A DNA stretch of 64,000 nucleotides from DASPJQ01 sp035299065 (GTDB taxonomy: Bacteria > Bacteroidota > Bacteroidia > Flavobacteriales_D > UBA2798), in NCBI GenBank assembly GCA_035299065.1, contig DATGXI010000129.1, positions 1 through 64,000 of the forward strand, written 5' to 3'. A model generated the notes under the pieces. It was not told the DNA's origin. It was given only the letters and a program-made list of their open reading frames with translations, and did not search any database. Of the stretch, positions 18,205 through 27,431 are shown in pieces (position 1 is the first letter of the stretch; the number at the start of each line of letters is the position of its first letter). Position numbers and translations under genes: made by a program.

Positions 18205-18230
18205 TAGGGGTATTTTTAATTAATATTGTC
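18205..18230 (+). promoter_or_regulatory. Candidate ECF-sigma promoter (copy 3)
   Basis: TAGGGG at 18205-18210 and ATTGTC at 18225-18230 are spaced 14 nt, 21 nt upstream of the TonB-dependent receptor ATG. This is the same element pair as copies 1 and 2. Confidence 0.7.
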
Positions 18231-18251
18231 ATATAGCCAAATGAAAATCTA

Positions 18252-20603
18252 ATGCGACAACTACTTATACTTTGCTTTGGCTTTATAGCAATTCAATTGC
18301 CAGCCCAGGATCTTACACAAACCGTTCGTGGTATTGTTACTGATAAAATTTCGCAATCGCCCCTGCCCGGTGTTGTAGTTGTATTGCTTAACAGCGATCC
18401 AAAAAAAGGAATGACTACCGATGAAAACGGTGTTTTTAAGCTCACCGAAGTTCCCGTTGGCAAACACACGCTCACGTTCTCATTGATAGGATATAAAAAT
18501 TACAGCTTGCCCAACGTTGTGGTCAACTCAGGAAAAGAAGTGGTATTAAACATTTCACTGGAGGAAAACATTCAACAGGGTGAAGAAGTAGTGATAACGG
18601 CAAAAGTAAACAAGAATAAACCCATCAATGACATGTCGGTGGTAAGCTCACGCACGTTCTCAGTTGAGGAAACACAAAAATTTGCTGCTGCTTTTAATGA
18701 TCCTGCACGTATGGCCGCTGCTTTTCCAGGAGTAGTGCAAACCGGTGATCCTTCCAATACCATTTCCATTCGGGGCAACTCACCAAATGGCTTATTATGG
18801 CGCATGGAAGGTGTGGAAATTCCTAACCCTAACCATTTTTCAGAAGTAGGAACTGCCGGTGGAGGAATTTCAATTTTAAGTGCGCAGTTACTGGCTAATT
18901 CCGATTTCAGTACAGGTGCTTTTGCAGCAGAATATGGCAATGCGCTTTCGGGTGTATTTGATTTAAAATTGCGAAAAGGAAATAACGAAAAACGTGAATA
19001 CACTATACAAACAGGTTTTTTAGGAATCGATTTGTCGGCCGAAGGCCCGTTTAAAAAAGGATATGGGGGATCATACCTGATCAATTACCGTTACTCAACA
19101 TTGGGACTCATAAGCCGCCTTGGAATTGAAGTGGGCGATGCCAGTACATTGTTCCAGGATGTATCTTATAATTTTTATTTTCCCACCAAAAAAATTGGAA
19201 ATTTCACGCTATTTGGATTTGGTGGATTAAGTTCACAAACTACCGATGCTGTAGAAGACACCAGTAAATGGACCGATGAATTTTTGCGTTACAATACCGA
19301 CTTCAGGGCCAACACCGGTGCAACAGGAATAACGCACACGCTACTAATTGGTAAGAACAGCTTTTTAAAAACGGCATTGGTTTATTCTGGCACCAAAAAC
19401 GGGTATTATGAAAACCGTTTGAATTATGATTATACAAAACAGGACCGGTATTCAGAGTCATACATCAATAAAAAATTAACCTTACAGTCGGTTTACAATT
19501 TAAAGATCAACAGCCGTCACAGTTTACGTTCGGGATTCATTTTAAATAACCTGGGTTATTCACTGGTACAACGTGCGTATTATGACTCAACCGACAGGCT
19601 GGAAGATATACTGAATGCTGAAGGGGATGCTTATTCACTACAGGCTTTTACACAATGGAAATTCCGTTTAACAGAAAAACTAACATTTAACACGGGCTTA
19701 CACGCAATCTACTTTTTCCTGAACAATACACGGTCGGTTGAACCAAGGGCTTCGTTTAAATACGATATTTCTCCTATGCAATCAATTAGTTTTGGTTATG
19801 GCCTGCATAGTCAAATTCAACCACTGGGTGTTTATTTTGCCCGTGACATTACCAGTCCGGACACCTACCGCACACCCAATACCAATTTAGGTTTATCAAA
19901 AGCTCATCATTATGTGTTGGCGTATGATTTAGCTTTGTCAGAATACTGGCGGATAAAAGTTGAAACATACTACCAGTCTTTGTTCAATATTCCGCAGGGT
20001 AGTGATGGCGTTTCCAACTATTCGGTGCTGAACAAAGAAGACGGGTATGATTATATACCCATGGACAACAAAGGAACCGGGAAAAATTACGGAGTGGAAT
20101 TAACCCTGGAACAATTCATGCACAATAATTTTTATATGCTAATGGCTGTTTCACTTTTTGATTCAAAATACAAAGGGAATGATGGAGAAATATACAACAC
20201 ACGGTTTAACACCAATTACTCATTTAGTTTAACTGCCGGAAAAGAATGGCAGTTGTCTGAAAAAAGAAAAAAACGCGTTATTGGCATAAATACAAAAACT
20301 ATTTATACAGGCGGATTCAGGCAAACACCCGTTGATGTGGCAGCTACCGAAGCAAGCGGGCAATATGTACTGGAAACCAGTAAAGCGTACAGTGAAAAAA
20401 TGCCTGCCTATTTCAGGCCCGATATTGGTATAAGTTTAAAACGCAATTACAAAAAACTTACGGCCACACTTAGCCTGGATATTCAAAATGTAATCAATCG
20501 CCAAAACGTGGCCGGCAGGTATTATGACATGGAGGCAAAGCAATTGAAATACTATTATGGAACGGGAATTATACCCATTCTAAGCTACAGGTTGCAATTT
20601 TAG
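18252..20603 (+). CDS. TonB-dependent receptor with carboxypeptidase-regulatory-like N-terminal domain
   Basis: The 783-residue protein has a signal peptide (to PAQD), a carboxypeptidase-regulatory-like domain (~22-105; VRGIVTDKISQSPLPGVVV), a plug domain (~125-240; NTISIRGNSPNGLLWRMEG, AAEYGNALSGVFDLKLR) and a C-terminal 22-strand-type barrel ending SYRLQF, an aromatic terminus as expected for an outer membrane protein. No STN domain is present at the N-terminus. The substrate is unknown. It is the last gene of the ECF locus and is paralogous to the truncated receptor at 62680. Confidence 0.9.
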   Translation: MRQLLILCFGFIAIQLPAQDLTQTVRGIVTDKISQSPLPGVVVVLLNSDPKKGMTTDENGVFKLTEVPVGKHTLTFSLIGYKNYSLPNVVVNSGKEVVLNISLEENIQQGEEVVITAKVNKNKPINDMSVVSSRTFSVEETQKFAAAFNDPARMAAAFPGVVQTGDPSNTISIRGNSPNGLLWRMEGVEIPNPNHFSEVGTAGGGISILSAQLLANSDFSTGAFAAEYGNALSGVFDLKLRKGNNEKREYTIQTGFLGIDLSAEGPFKKGYGGSYLINYRYSTLGLISRLGIEVGDASTLFQDVSYNFYFPTKKIGNFTLFGFGGLSSQTTDAVEDTSKWTDEFLRYNTDFRANTGATGITHTLLIGKNSFLKTALVYSGTKNGYYENRLNYDYTKQDRYSESYINKKLTLQSVYNLKINSRHSLRSGFILNNLGYSLVQRAYYDSTDRLEDILNAEGDAYSLQAFTQWKFRLTEKLTFNTGLHAIYFFLNNTRSVEPRASFKYDISPMQSISFGYGLHSQIQPLGVYFARDITSPDTYRTPNTNLGLSKAHHYVLAYDLALSEYWRIKVETYYQSLFNIPQGSDGVSNYSVLNKEDGYDYIPMDNKGTGKNYGVELTLEQFMHNNFYMLMAVSLFDSKYKGNDGEIYNTRFNTNYSFSLTAGKEWQLSEKRKKRVIGINTKTIYTGGFRQTPVDVAATEASGQYVLETSKAYSEKMPAYFRPDIGISLKRNYKKLTATLSLDIQNVINRQNVAGRYYDMEAKQLKYYYGTGIIPILSYRLQF

Positions 20604-20735
20604 CAGGTAAACATTTAGGCTCCAGCACCTTCATCGTGAAGGGTTTTCGTTAAAATTTGAGAAAACCGGTGATTCTGAAGCTAAAAGCGGGCCGATTTTC
20701 AATAAAACGTCTATTTTAGCGTTCCCAAGAAACCC

Positions 20736-21458
20736 GTGAGCGATAGCCTGGTTATCATACCGACCTATAACGAAAAAGAGAACATTGAGCGCATGTTGCA
20801 CAAAGTGTTTTCGTTGCCCAAAGCATTTCATGTTTTGGTTGTTGACGATGGGTCACCTGACGGAACTGCAGATATAGTTAAAACGTTAGCCCAAACTTAC
20901 ACCGGAAAATTATTTATTGAGGAACGAAAAGGGAAACAAGGCCTGGGCACTGCATATATACATGGATTCAAATGGGGATTGCAACGCAGTTACGAGTATA
21001 TTTTTGAAATGGATGCCGATTTTTCCCATAACCCCGATGACCTTGAACGTTTGTATAATGCATGTGCCGTTGATGGTGCCGATATGTCAATTGGCTCACG
21101 TTATTGCAAAGGAGGAAAAGTAAAAAACTGGCCGTTCATGCGTTGGCTTATGTCCTATTTTGCCTCGGTATATGTGCGCATGGTTTTATGGATTGGCATT
21201 AAAGACACCACCGCTGGATTTAAGTGTTACAGGCGAAAAGTATTGGAAACCATTGATTTTTCAGAAATCAAGTTTGTTGGATACGCTTTCCAGATTGAAA
21301 TGAAATATACAGCGCACAAGTTGGGCTTTAAACTGGTTGAAGTTCCAATTACGTTTATTGACAGGCAACTTGGACAAAGCAAAATGAGCATGAAAATTTT
21401 CAAGGAAGCATTTGTTGGTGTTTTTAAAATGCGAAAAAAAAGGTTTCCGAAAAAGTAG
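20736..21458 (+). CDS. Polyprenol monophosphomannose synthase-like glycosyltransferase (GT2)
   Basis: The 240-residue protein starts at a GTG (20736), giving MSDSLVIIPTYNEKENIERML, the standard N-terminus of the dolichol/polyprenol-phosphate mannosyltransferase group. Other motifs are VVDDGSPDGTA, EMDADFSHNP (DxD), SRYCKGG and GFKCYRRKVL. It lacks the C-terminal membrane segments seen in some relatives. It should transfer a sugar from a nucleotide donor to a polyprenyl phosphate at the inner membrane. The gene stands alone. Confidence 0.88.
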   Translation: MSDSLVIIPTYNEKENIERMLHKVFSLPKAFHVLVVDDGSPDGTADIVKTLAQTYTGKLFIEERKGKQGLGTAYIHGFKWGLQRSYEYIFEMDADFSHNPDDLERLYNACAVDGADMSIGSRYCKGGKVKNWPFMRWLMSYFASVYVRMVLWIGIKDTTAGFKCYRRKVLETIDFSEIKFVGYAFQIEMKYTAHKLGFKLVEVPITFIDRQLGQSKMSMKIFKEAFVGVFKMRKKRFPKK

Positions 21459-21487
21459 CCGCAGATTACACAGATTTACACAGATAT
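21459..21487 (+). repeat. Dispersed-type GCAGATTACACAGAT repeat
   Basis: Directly after the glycosyltransferase stop is CCGCAGATTACACAGATT, then a second partial copy (TACACAGATATA). This CAGATTACACAGAT text is familiar as a short dispersed intergenic repeat in several bacterial groups; that is from memory. Only one locus is seen in this window. Confidence 0.4.
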
Positions 21488-21504
21488 AATTGCGCTTAAG
21501 ACTG

Positions 21505-22536
21505 ATGGAGAAAATTCGATTAACCCAATACAGCAAAGGCGCAGGGTGCGGTTGCAAAATAGCCCCGAAAGATTTACAGGAAATTCTTGAAGGTTCATAC
21601 AGTAACGTTGATACCAAAAACCTAATTGTAGGAAACCAATCACATGACGATGCGGCCGTGTATGACTTGCAAAATGGCAACTATTTAATTTCAACAACCG
21701 ATTTTTTCACCCCAATTGTTGACGATGCGTTTGATTTTGGAAGAATTGCTTCGGCAAATGCTGTGAGTGATGTATATGCCATGGGCGGAAATCCCATTAT
21801 GGCCATTGCTGTATTGGGTTGGCCGGTTGGAAAATTACCCAATGCTTTGGCAAAAGAAGTAATTAAAGGCGCCTCCTCCATTTGCAACGAAATTGGCATT
21901 CCGCTGGCGGGCGGACACAGCATTGATTCACCAGAGCCATTTTTTGGATTGAGTGTAAATGGACTGGTGAAAAAAGAAAACCTTAAAAAAAATAACACTG
22001 CCCAACCAGGCGATATTTTATACCTCACAAAACCAATTGGCACAGGAATTATTACTACAGCCCATAAACGCGGGTTGGTAAATGAAAATGATTATTCATC
22101 TTTAATTTCGCAATTGGTAACCTTAAATAAAGCAGGTGCCATATTTGGGGAAATGCCATACGTAAATGCCATGACTGATATAACCGGTTTTGGTTTGCTG
22201 GGCCACCTGGTGGAAATCAGCAAAGGCTCCGCACTATCGGCAGAAATAAATTATTCGGCAATTCCACTCATGCAAGGTGTTGTTGAGTTGGTAAAACAAT
22301 TTGTTTACCCTGACAATACCATGCGCAATTACCAGGCTTATTTACCGTTTGCTGAAGGACTAAATGCAGCAAACATGTTTACGTTGTGTGATCCGCAAAC
22401 CAATGGAGGTTTAATGGTTGCCGTTAAACCAGCAGGAGAAGAAACTTTCGAAAAAACCTGCAAATCAGCTGGCATAACCATTTATCAAGTGGGAAAAATG
22501 GTGACACAGGGGCCTAAAAACATTGTAATTGCCTAA
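21505..22536 (+). CDS. selD: Selenide, water dikinase (selenophosphate synthase)
   Basis: The 343-residue protein starts at ATG 21505 (MEKIRLTQYSKGAGCGCK); an in-frame TTG lies 15 nt upstream. It has the SelD hallmarks: the GAGCGCK loop with cysteine rather than selenocysteine at the catalytic site, DDAAVYDL, STTDFFTPIVDD, SDVYAMGG, GGHSIDSPEP and TDITGFGLLGH. It makes selenophosphate from selenide and ATP. No selA, selB, selC or mnmH lies in the window, so whether it feeds selenoproteins or 2-selenouridine tRNA modification cannot be decided here. Confidence 0.96.
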   Translation: MEKIRLTQYSKGAGCGCKIAPKDLQEILEGSYSNVDTKNLIVGNQSHDDAAVYDLQNGNYLISTTDFFTPIVDDAFDFGRIASANAVSDVYAMGGNPIMAIAVLGWPVGKLPNALAKEVIKGASSICNEIGIPLAGGHSIDSPEPFFGLSVNGLVKKENLKKNNTAQPGDILYLTKPIGTGIITTAHKRGLVNENDYSSLISQLVTLNKAGAIFGEMPYVNAMTDITGFGLLGHLVEISKGSALSAEINYSAIPLMQGVVELVKQFVYPDNTMRNYQAYLPFAEGLNAANMFTLCDPQTNGGLMVAVKPAGEETFEKTCKSAGITIYQVGKMVTQGPKNIVIA

Positions 22537-22557
22537 ATGTGGCAAGATTAAAAACAA

Positions 22558-22565
22558 TATATTTG
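22558..22565 (+). promoter_or_regulatory. Candidate TAnnTTTG -7 element
   Basis: TATATTTG lies 16 nt before the ATG of the lipoprotein gene at 22582 and matches the Bacteroidota -7 consensus. No convincing TTTG -33 element is seen at the right distance. Confidence 0.35.
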
Positions 22566-22581
22566 GTTTAATAAATATGCT

Positions 22582-23469
22582 ATGAAAAATAAACTTGCCT
22601 TATTGCCCTTAATGCTGTTGTCACTGGTTTTTTACCGTTGTGGAAATGAAAAAGAAACAGGAGAAGAAACAACAACTGAAGAAAGCGGTTCACTTAATTA
22701 TAAATTCAAAAAAGGCGATGTTTTTTATGTAGACCTTGATCTTTTACTGGTAATTGCCCCTTCGGACACAAACGTAAAAAAACGCGATACGGTAAAACAA
22801 CTTACTACCTTCAAATATCTTGTTGACCGCGTTGAGGAAAACGGAACAGCAGATTTGACCATTACCTATGAACATTTAAAAACCAACTCCTTTGACTCAT
22901 TTGACACCACGCAACGCATGAGCCGTGAGGGAATGATGTTTGCCGGTATGATGAATTACACCATTAAAACTAAAATTGATAAAAAAGGAAACGTGCTTGA
23001 AGTGAGTGGTGCCGATAATTTCCTGCACTCAGGACAAAAAGATTCATTGATTGACGACAATGCCTGTTTAAAAACCGACCTTAACCAGTTCTTCAACATT
23101 CTTCCAGCCAACGAAGCAAAGCTTCAGGAAACCTGGTCAACCAACCACGTTGTAAGCTACGGCTATCCTGCAAAATTTGACAATAAACTTACCCTCTCAA
23201 GCATTGACGGAAATACTGCAACCATTAACATTAAAAGCGTGGTTACACCAAACCCTGAAGGACTCACTTCTTTCCCGGGAATGGCAGCAACCATGCGTCA
23301 TAATTTGAACGGTGACCGCCAGGGCACAGCCAGCTTTGATACAAAAAAAGGCATGATCGTGTCAGCATTGCACGTTGACAATTATGTGGGCGAAATTAAA
23401 ATTGGCGATAAAATGACTATTGGAATACGGGTAATGATGCAGAAGGATTATAGAGTACGCTGGAACTGA
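22582..23469 (+). CDS. Putative lipoprotein (DUF6263-like)
   Basis: The 295-residue protein has a signal peptide with a lipobox-like LVFYRCGNE, then an acidic Thr/Glu-rich linker and a folded part beginning LNYKFKKGDVFYVDLDL. This pattern, with a pair of long beta meanders (TTFKYLVDRVEENGTADLTI, GEIKIGDKMTIGIRV), resembles DUF6263-type proteins; the family call is from pattern memory. The function is unknown. It lies on its own between selD and a convergent hydrolase gene. Confidence 0.55.
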   Translation: MKNKLALLPLMLLSLVFYRCGNEKETGEETTTEESGSLNYKFKKGDVFYVDLDLLLVIAPSDTNVKKRDTVKQLTTFKYLVDRVEENGTADLTITYEHLKTNSFDSFDTTQRMSREGMMFAGMMNYTIKTKIDKKGNVLEVSGADNFLHSGQKDSLIDDNACLKTDLNQFFNILPANEAKLQETWSTNHVVSYGYPAKFDNKLTLSSIDGNTATINIKSVVTPNPEGLTSFPGMAATMRHNLNGDRQGTASFDTKKGMIVSALHVDNYVGEIKIGDKMTIGIRVMMQKDYRVRWN

Positions 23470-23490
23470 TAACCATTCCAGGAAGAAAAC

Positions 23491-24282
23491 CTATTCGAAC
23501 GCGTATTCAATAAAATTCTTTACCGAATCAAATGTGCCGTCACGGTCTTCAATAAAGCCCATGTGACCACTGTGCGCTGAAACGTAAACATTGATCAATT
23601 CATTTACAAAAAGCTGTTCTTTGTATTTGTCAAACGAAATAATGGGATCCTGCCGGCCAACTACAAAAAGCACCGGAAATTTTACTGTTTTTAAATACGC
23701 CATGCTATCAGGACGGTCACGCATTCCCAGTGTGGCAGCTACAGCGCCTTCAACAGGCATTTCTTTTGCCTCCCTAACCAGTTCAGCAATTAATTCTTTT
23801 AATTTTTCCTGGTTCTTAGGCGTGAATAAATGCGGAATTGCATCGTCAAGAAAATGATGAAAGCCCCGCTGTAAAATTTTTGCAACCTGGGTTCGTTCTG
23901 CTTTTTTTGCCGTGGTATCAGCCAGTGCCGATGAATTAAATAAACACAAACCTTTAACCATGTGACCAAATGTCTTGCAAAAGTCCAGTGCCACGTAACC
24001 ACCCATTGAATGTCCTACAATCACACATTCCTGTACACCCTCGTGACGCAAAACGGTGTGCACGGCACTTGCCATGAGCGTCATTGAATGTACTGGTCCA
24101 AACACATCGGTTTTTCCGTGACCCGGCAAATCAATTTGAATCACCTTGTGATCATCGGCCAGCTCAGCCACAAAATCATCCCATATGGTAAGGTTTTCTA
24201 AAAATCCATGCAGGAAAACCACGCATGGACCTGTGCCCGCGTGTGCGTAATTTATTTTTTTTCCTTCAAGTTCTACAGTCAT
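23491..24282 (-). CDS. Alpha/beta hydrolase
   Basis: The 263-residue protein has the alpha/beta hydrolase core: oxyanion region VVFLHGFLENLTIWDDF near residue 22, nucleophile elbow GHSMGGY (Ser near residue 93), acid VVGRQDP (Asp near 210) and histidine SGHMGF near 240. No signal peptide is present, so it is cytoplasmic. The substrate is unknown; the fold covers esterases, lactonases and C-C hydrolases. It is adjacent (1 nt) to the aminopeptidase gene and probably co-transcribed with it. Confidence 0.88.
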   Translation of the reverse strand: MTVELEGKKINYAHAGTGPCVVFLHGFLENLTIWDDFVAELADDHKVIQIDLPGHGKTDVFGPVHSMTLMASAVHTVLRHEGVQECVIVGHSMGGYVALDFCKTFGHMVKGLCLFNSSALADTTAKKAERTQVAKILQRGFHHFLDDAIPHLFTPKNQEKLKELIAELVREAKEMPVEGAVAATLGMRDRPDSMAYLKTVKFPVLFVVGRQDPIISFDKYKEQLFVNELINVYVSAHSGHMGFIEDRDGTFDSVKNFIEYAFE

Positions 24283-24283
24283 C

Positions 24284-25585
24284 CTAGGCCAAAACTTTTG
24301 ATTGCATTAACTCTTCTATTTCGTCTGCTTCAATTGGTATATTCTGCATGAGGTCAACGGGCTTGCCTGTGGTAACCAAAATATCATTTTCCAAACGAAT
24401 GCCCAATGATTCTTCACGAATATAAATTCCCGGTTCACAGGTGAACACCATTCCAGCCTGAATTGGCTTGTTCCATAAACCAACATCGTGCACATCCAAT
24501 CCTAAGAAGTGAGAGGTACCATGCATAAAATATTTTTTGTAAGCCGGCCAATCAGGATTCTGTTTCTTCACATCGTCAGTGCTAATCAATTTTAATTTGA
24601 TAAGCTCTTCGGTCATGATTTCCCCAACCTGCTTGTGATAATCGGCCAACATGGTGCCGGGCTTTAGCAATTGTGTTGCCTGGCGCATAACGCGCAATAC
24701 TGCATTGTATACTTCTTTTTGACGCGGGGTAAATTTACCACTAACAGGCAAACAACGGGTTAAATCAGAGGCGTAATTGGCATATTCGGCAGCAACGTCT
24801 AATAAAATCACATCACCAGCCTTGCACTGCTTGTTGTTTTCAATATAATGCAATACACAGGCGCTGTAACCACTTGCAATTATGGGTGTGTAGGCAAATC
24901 CCTGCGAGCGGTTGCGTACAAACTCATGAATTAACTCGGCTTCAATTTCGTATTCCCAAACACCTGGTTTTACAAATGGCAATAACCTGCGAAAACCTTT
25001 TTCGGTTATGTTGCAGGCAGTTTGTATCAAATCAATTTCAATGGTGTGTTTTACCGAACGCAAGGCGTGCATAATTGGCGCGCTGCGGTGTGTTGCATGT
25101 AAAGGGTACTGTTCTTTTATCCATTTCACAAAACGTGCTTCACGCGTCTCGGTTTCAATTTTAGCGCGCAAATGTTCATTGGTATTTAAATAAACTGATT
25201 CGGCCTCGGACATTAATTTTTTGAATACAACCTCAAACTGGTTTAACCAATAAACCGTTTTTATTCCTGAAGTTTCGTATGCTGTTTTTTTGGTGTGCTT
25301 TTCACCTTCCCAAATGGCTATTTCTTCCGATGTTTCTTTTAAAAACAATACCTCACGTAAAGCGGCATCATGGCAATCAGGAAATATAACCAGTATACTT
25401 TCCTCCTGGTCAATGCCTGACAGGTAAAACAAATCACTGCTCTGCTTAAACGGCATGTGTCCGTCAGCATTGGTAGGCAACACATCGTTTGAGTTGAACA
25501 CTGCCAGTGATTTTGGGGCCATTGATTGCTTGTAACGGTGCCGATTATCAATGAATAATGTGGAAGAAATGGGTTGATATTTCAT
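24284..25585 (-). CDS. Aminopeptidase P family protein (Xaa-Pro aminopeptidase)
   Basis: The 433-residue protein has an N-terminal creatinase-like domain (to ~170) and a pita-bread metallopeptidase domain. All five metal ligands are readable: Asp in LLDVAAEY, Asp in YASDLTRC, His in HGTSHFLGLDVHD, Glu in CEPGIYI and Glu in RLENDILV. It should remove the N-terminal residue of peptides with proline in second position. It is the first gene of a two-gene leftward unit with the alpha/beta hydrolase. Confidence 0.93.
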   Translation of the reverse strand: MKYQPISSTLFIDNRHRYKQSMAPKSLAVFNSNDVLPTNADGHMPFKQSSDLFYLSGIDQEESILVIFPDCHDAALREVLFLKETSEEIAIWEGEKHTKKTAYETSGIKTVYWLNQFEVVFKKLMSEAESVYLNTNEHLRAKIETETREARFVKWIKEQYPLHATHRSAPIMHALRSVKHTIEIDLIQTACNITEKGFRRLLPFVKPGVWEYEIEAELIHEFVRNRSQGFAYTPIIASGYSACVLHYIENNKQCKAGDVILLDVAAEYANYASDLTRCLPVSGKFTPRQKEVYNAVLRVMRQATQLLKPGTMLADYHKQVGEIMTEELIKLKLISTDDVKKQNPDWPAYKKYFMHGTSHFLGLDVHDVGLWNKPIQAGMVFTCEPGIYIREESLGIRLENDILVTTGKPVDLMQNIPIEADEIEELMQSKVLA

Positions 25586-25698
25586 AATTCAAAAGATTCT
25601 TAATAAAACTTAATGTGCTTTTTAGTTATCGTATTATGTATCTAAAAGTACTTAAAAACGTGTAAACAGGAATAAATTTTAATACTTTTATTTAATGT

Positions 25699-27402
25699 AT
25701 GGAACTACGTAAACTCCTGTTTTACATCGCCCTTGTACAAATGTGTACAGCCGCTACCTGTGGTGGTGGCAGCGACCTTTTGCAAAACCTGTATACCGAA
25801 GCGTTTAAATCGGGGCTTCCCTTAATTAAAGATCCTGAAAAGGCACATGAACCTTTGGTTGGTTCATGGATGGTTGAAAAAGACCGCATGCTTATTGTTA
25901 CAAAACGTGACGAGAAATGTCTTTTTTTCCGGTTCCTGTCACCCGGATTAAGCGGTGAAGATGTAACGTATAAAGCATATACAAACACGGTTGGGAACAA
26001 ACCGTTCATTAGCCTTTTGGCTTACCAGGAACAGTTCATGTATTTTAAGGTTGAAAAAGATACAGCAAAAAACATGAAGCTGATGATGGTTAAAAACACT
26101 ATACGCAAAATGAACCCCACTGGCACACTGGTCCAGTTTTTGCAAAAACCCGGAACCGACACCATGCGTATTTGGCGCAATGTTTACCTAACCAATTACA
26201 GTGATGTGCAAAAGGACAAATACATAGCACGCTATTATGGTGGCCAAATAAAAGCATTGGAAACTTTTGACAAATTCAAAGCAAAATTTCCTGAGTGCAC
26301 TAAACTTGACAGCCTGCACAATACATCCATTGAGTATACACTTACCTATACACACAGCATCAAAAAACTAATGGACTACGCTGCTTTTTATCCCGAAATT
26401 ACCGTTCGTGCAAAAAAAGCAGCTTTAAAAAAATGTTATAACACAACCAATTGCCTTGAATACATTTCGTATTTTCCAAAGGATGCGAACCGGGATTCGC
26501 TGGTTAGTGCTGCATTTGCCCTGTGCGATGACAAAGAAGAAAATATTGAAAAACTAATTGTGGCTTTTCCAAACGATGAGCGCTGCAAAGGATTTGATTT
26601 TAAACTTGCACAATACGAAGCCAACCGCAAACGCAGTGGGCGTTATTACAGCCCATGGGACCAGGAAGCATTTGAAAAACGCTGTGCCGCGCTTCCATCC
26701 ATTAAGCCACTTTATGCCAACCTGGAAAAAATAAACAGCATTAATCTAGCAAAAAACGGATTTGTATGGTGCGGGTATGGTTTAAGCAAACAGGGGCAAA
26801 ACCAGGTAGATTCATTGGTAAAATATGTGAAAGCAATTAATTCAAAAAGCGTGAACATTACCGATTTGTATTTTGTGTTGAATGCCGACACGAACACCCT
26901 GGCACAAAACGGGCAGGTTATATTTTTTAAAGTGGCCGTAAACCGTTGCATTTATTTGCGTGCACAACTACAGGAAAAATTACCGGGCATAGCCATTCAT
27001 TGCATTCCTTACATTGAAAAATCGACACATGCCGAACCCTGGAAACACTCCGGACAATTTTTTACCCATGCCAGGTATGTAGGCGATGAAAAATCACGGT
27101 TTTCAGGTACACGCGGTCAAATGGGCATAAGCAAAATAAAGATTGATGAGTATGGGGCCCTGCGCAATACTGAATTTTTAGAGGAGGCCGAGTTGATTGA
27201 TATGATATTGGAAATGCTACCCGAACAAATTAATTTATACCTGAAACAACAGCCTTATGCGCGCGTTATACCTGTAAATTACTGGGACGAGGCGTACCGC
27301 AACACCCAACCTGATTTCCAGGTATGCAAAGAAAAAATCATGAACAAAGCGGCTGAAAAAGGATTTGATGTGAAAAAATTGCAATACTTTGTGATGGAAT
27401 GA
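25699..27402 (+). CDS. Exported protein of unknown function
   Basis: The 567-residue protein has an N-terminal signal segment (MELRKLLFYIALVQM, ending CTAATCGG), possibly a weak lipobox. A beta-rich part around residues 50-150 is followed by a helical, Lys/Cys-containing middle (~190-340) and a C-terminal alpha/beta part starting near 345. I considered an OmpA-like peptidoglycan-binding domain for the C-terminus but key residues are missing. Its stop overlaps an alternative start of the next gene, so the two are likely a unit. Confidence 0.6.
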   Translation: MELRKLLFYIALVQMCTAATCGGGSDLLQNLYTEAFKSGLPLIKDPEKAHEPLVGSWMVEKDRMLIVTKRDEKCLFFRFLSPGLSGEDVTYKAYTNTVGNKPFISLLAYQEQFMYFKVEKDTAKNMKLMMVKNTIRKMNPTGTLVQFLQKPGTDTMRIWRNVYLTNYSDVQKDKYIARYYGGQIKALETFDKFKAKFPECTKLDSLHNTSIEYTLTYTHSIKKLMDYAAFYPEITVRAKKAALKKCYNTTNCLEYISYFPKDANRDSLVSAAFALCDDKEENIEKLIVAFPNDERCKGFDFKLAQYEANRKRSGRYYSPWDQEAFEKRCAALPSIKPLYANLEKINSINLAKNGFVWCGYGLSKQGQNQVDSLVKYVKAINSKSVNITDLYFVLNADTNTLAQNGQVIFFKVAVNRCIYLRAQLQEKLPGIAIHCIPYIEKSTHAEPWKHSGQFFTHARYVGDEKSRFSGTRGQMGISKIKIDEYGALRNTEFLEEAELIDMILEMLPEQINLYLKQQPYARVIPVNYWDEAYRNTQPDFQVCKEKIMNKAAEKGFDVKKLQYFVME

Positions 27403-27431
27403 AAAGTGGCAGGTTGCAAAAATATTTTCAC

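Noticed and set aside
26750..27030. OmpA-like peptidoglycan-binding domain in the 25699 protein
   Set aside because: A faint resemblance in spacing was seen, but the Asp and Arg residues that contact peptidoglycan are not in place.
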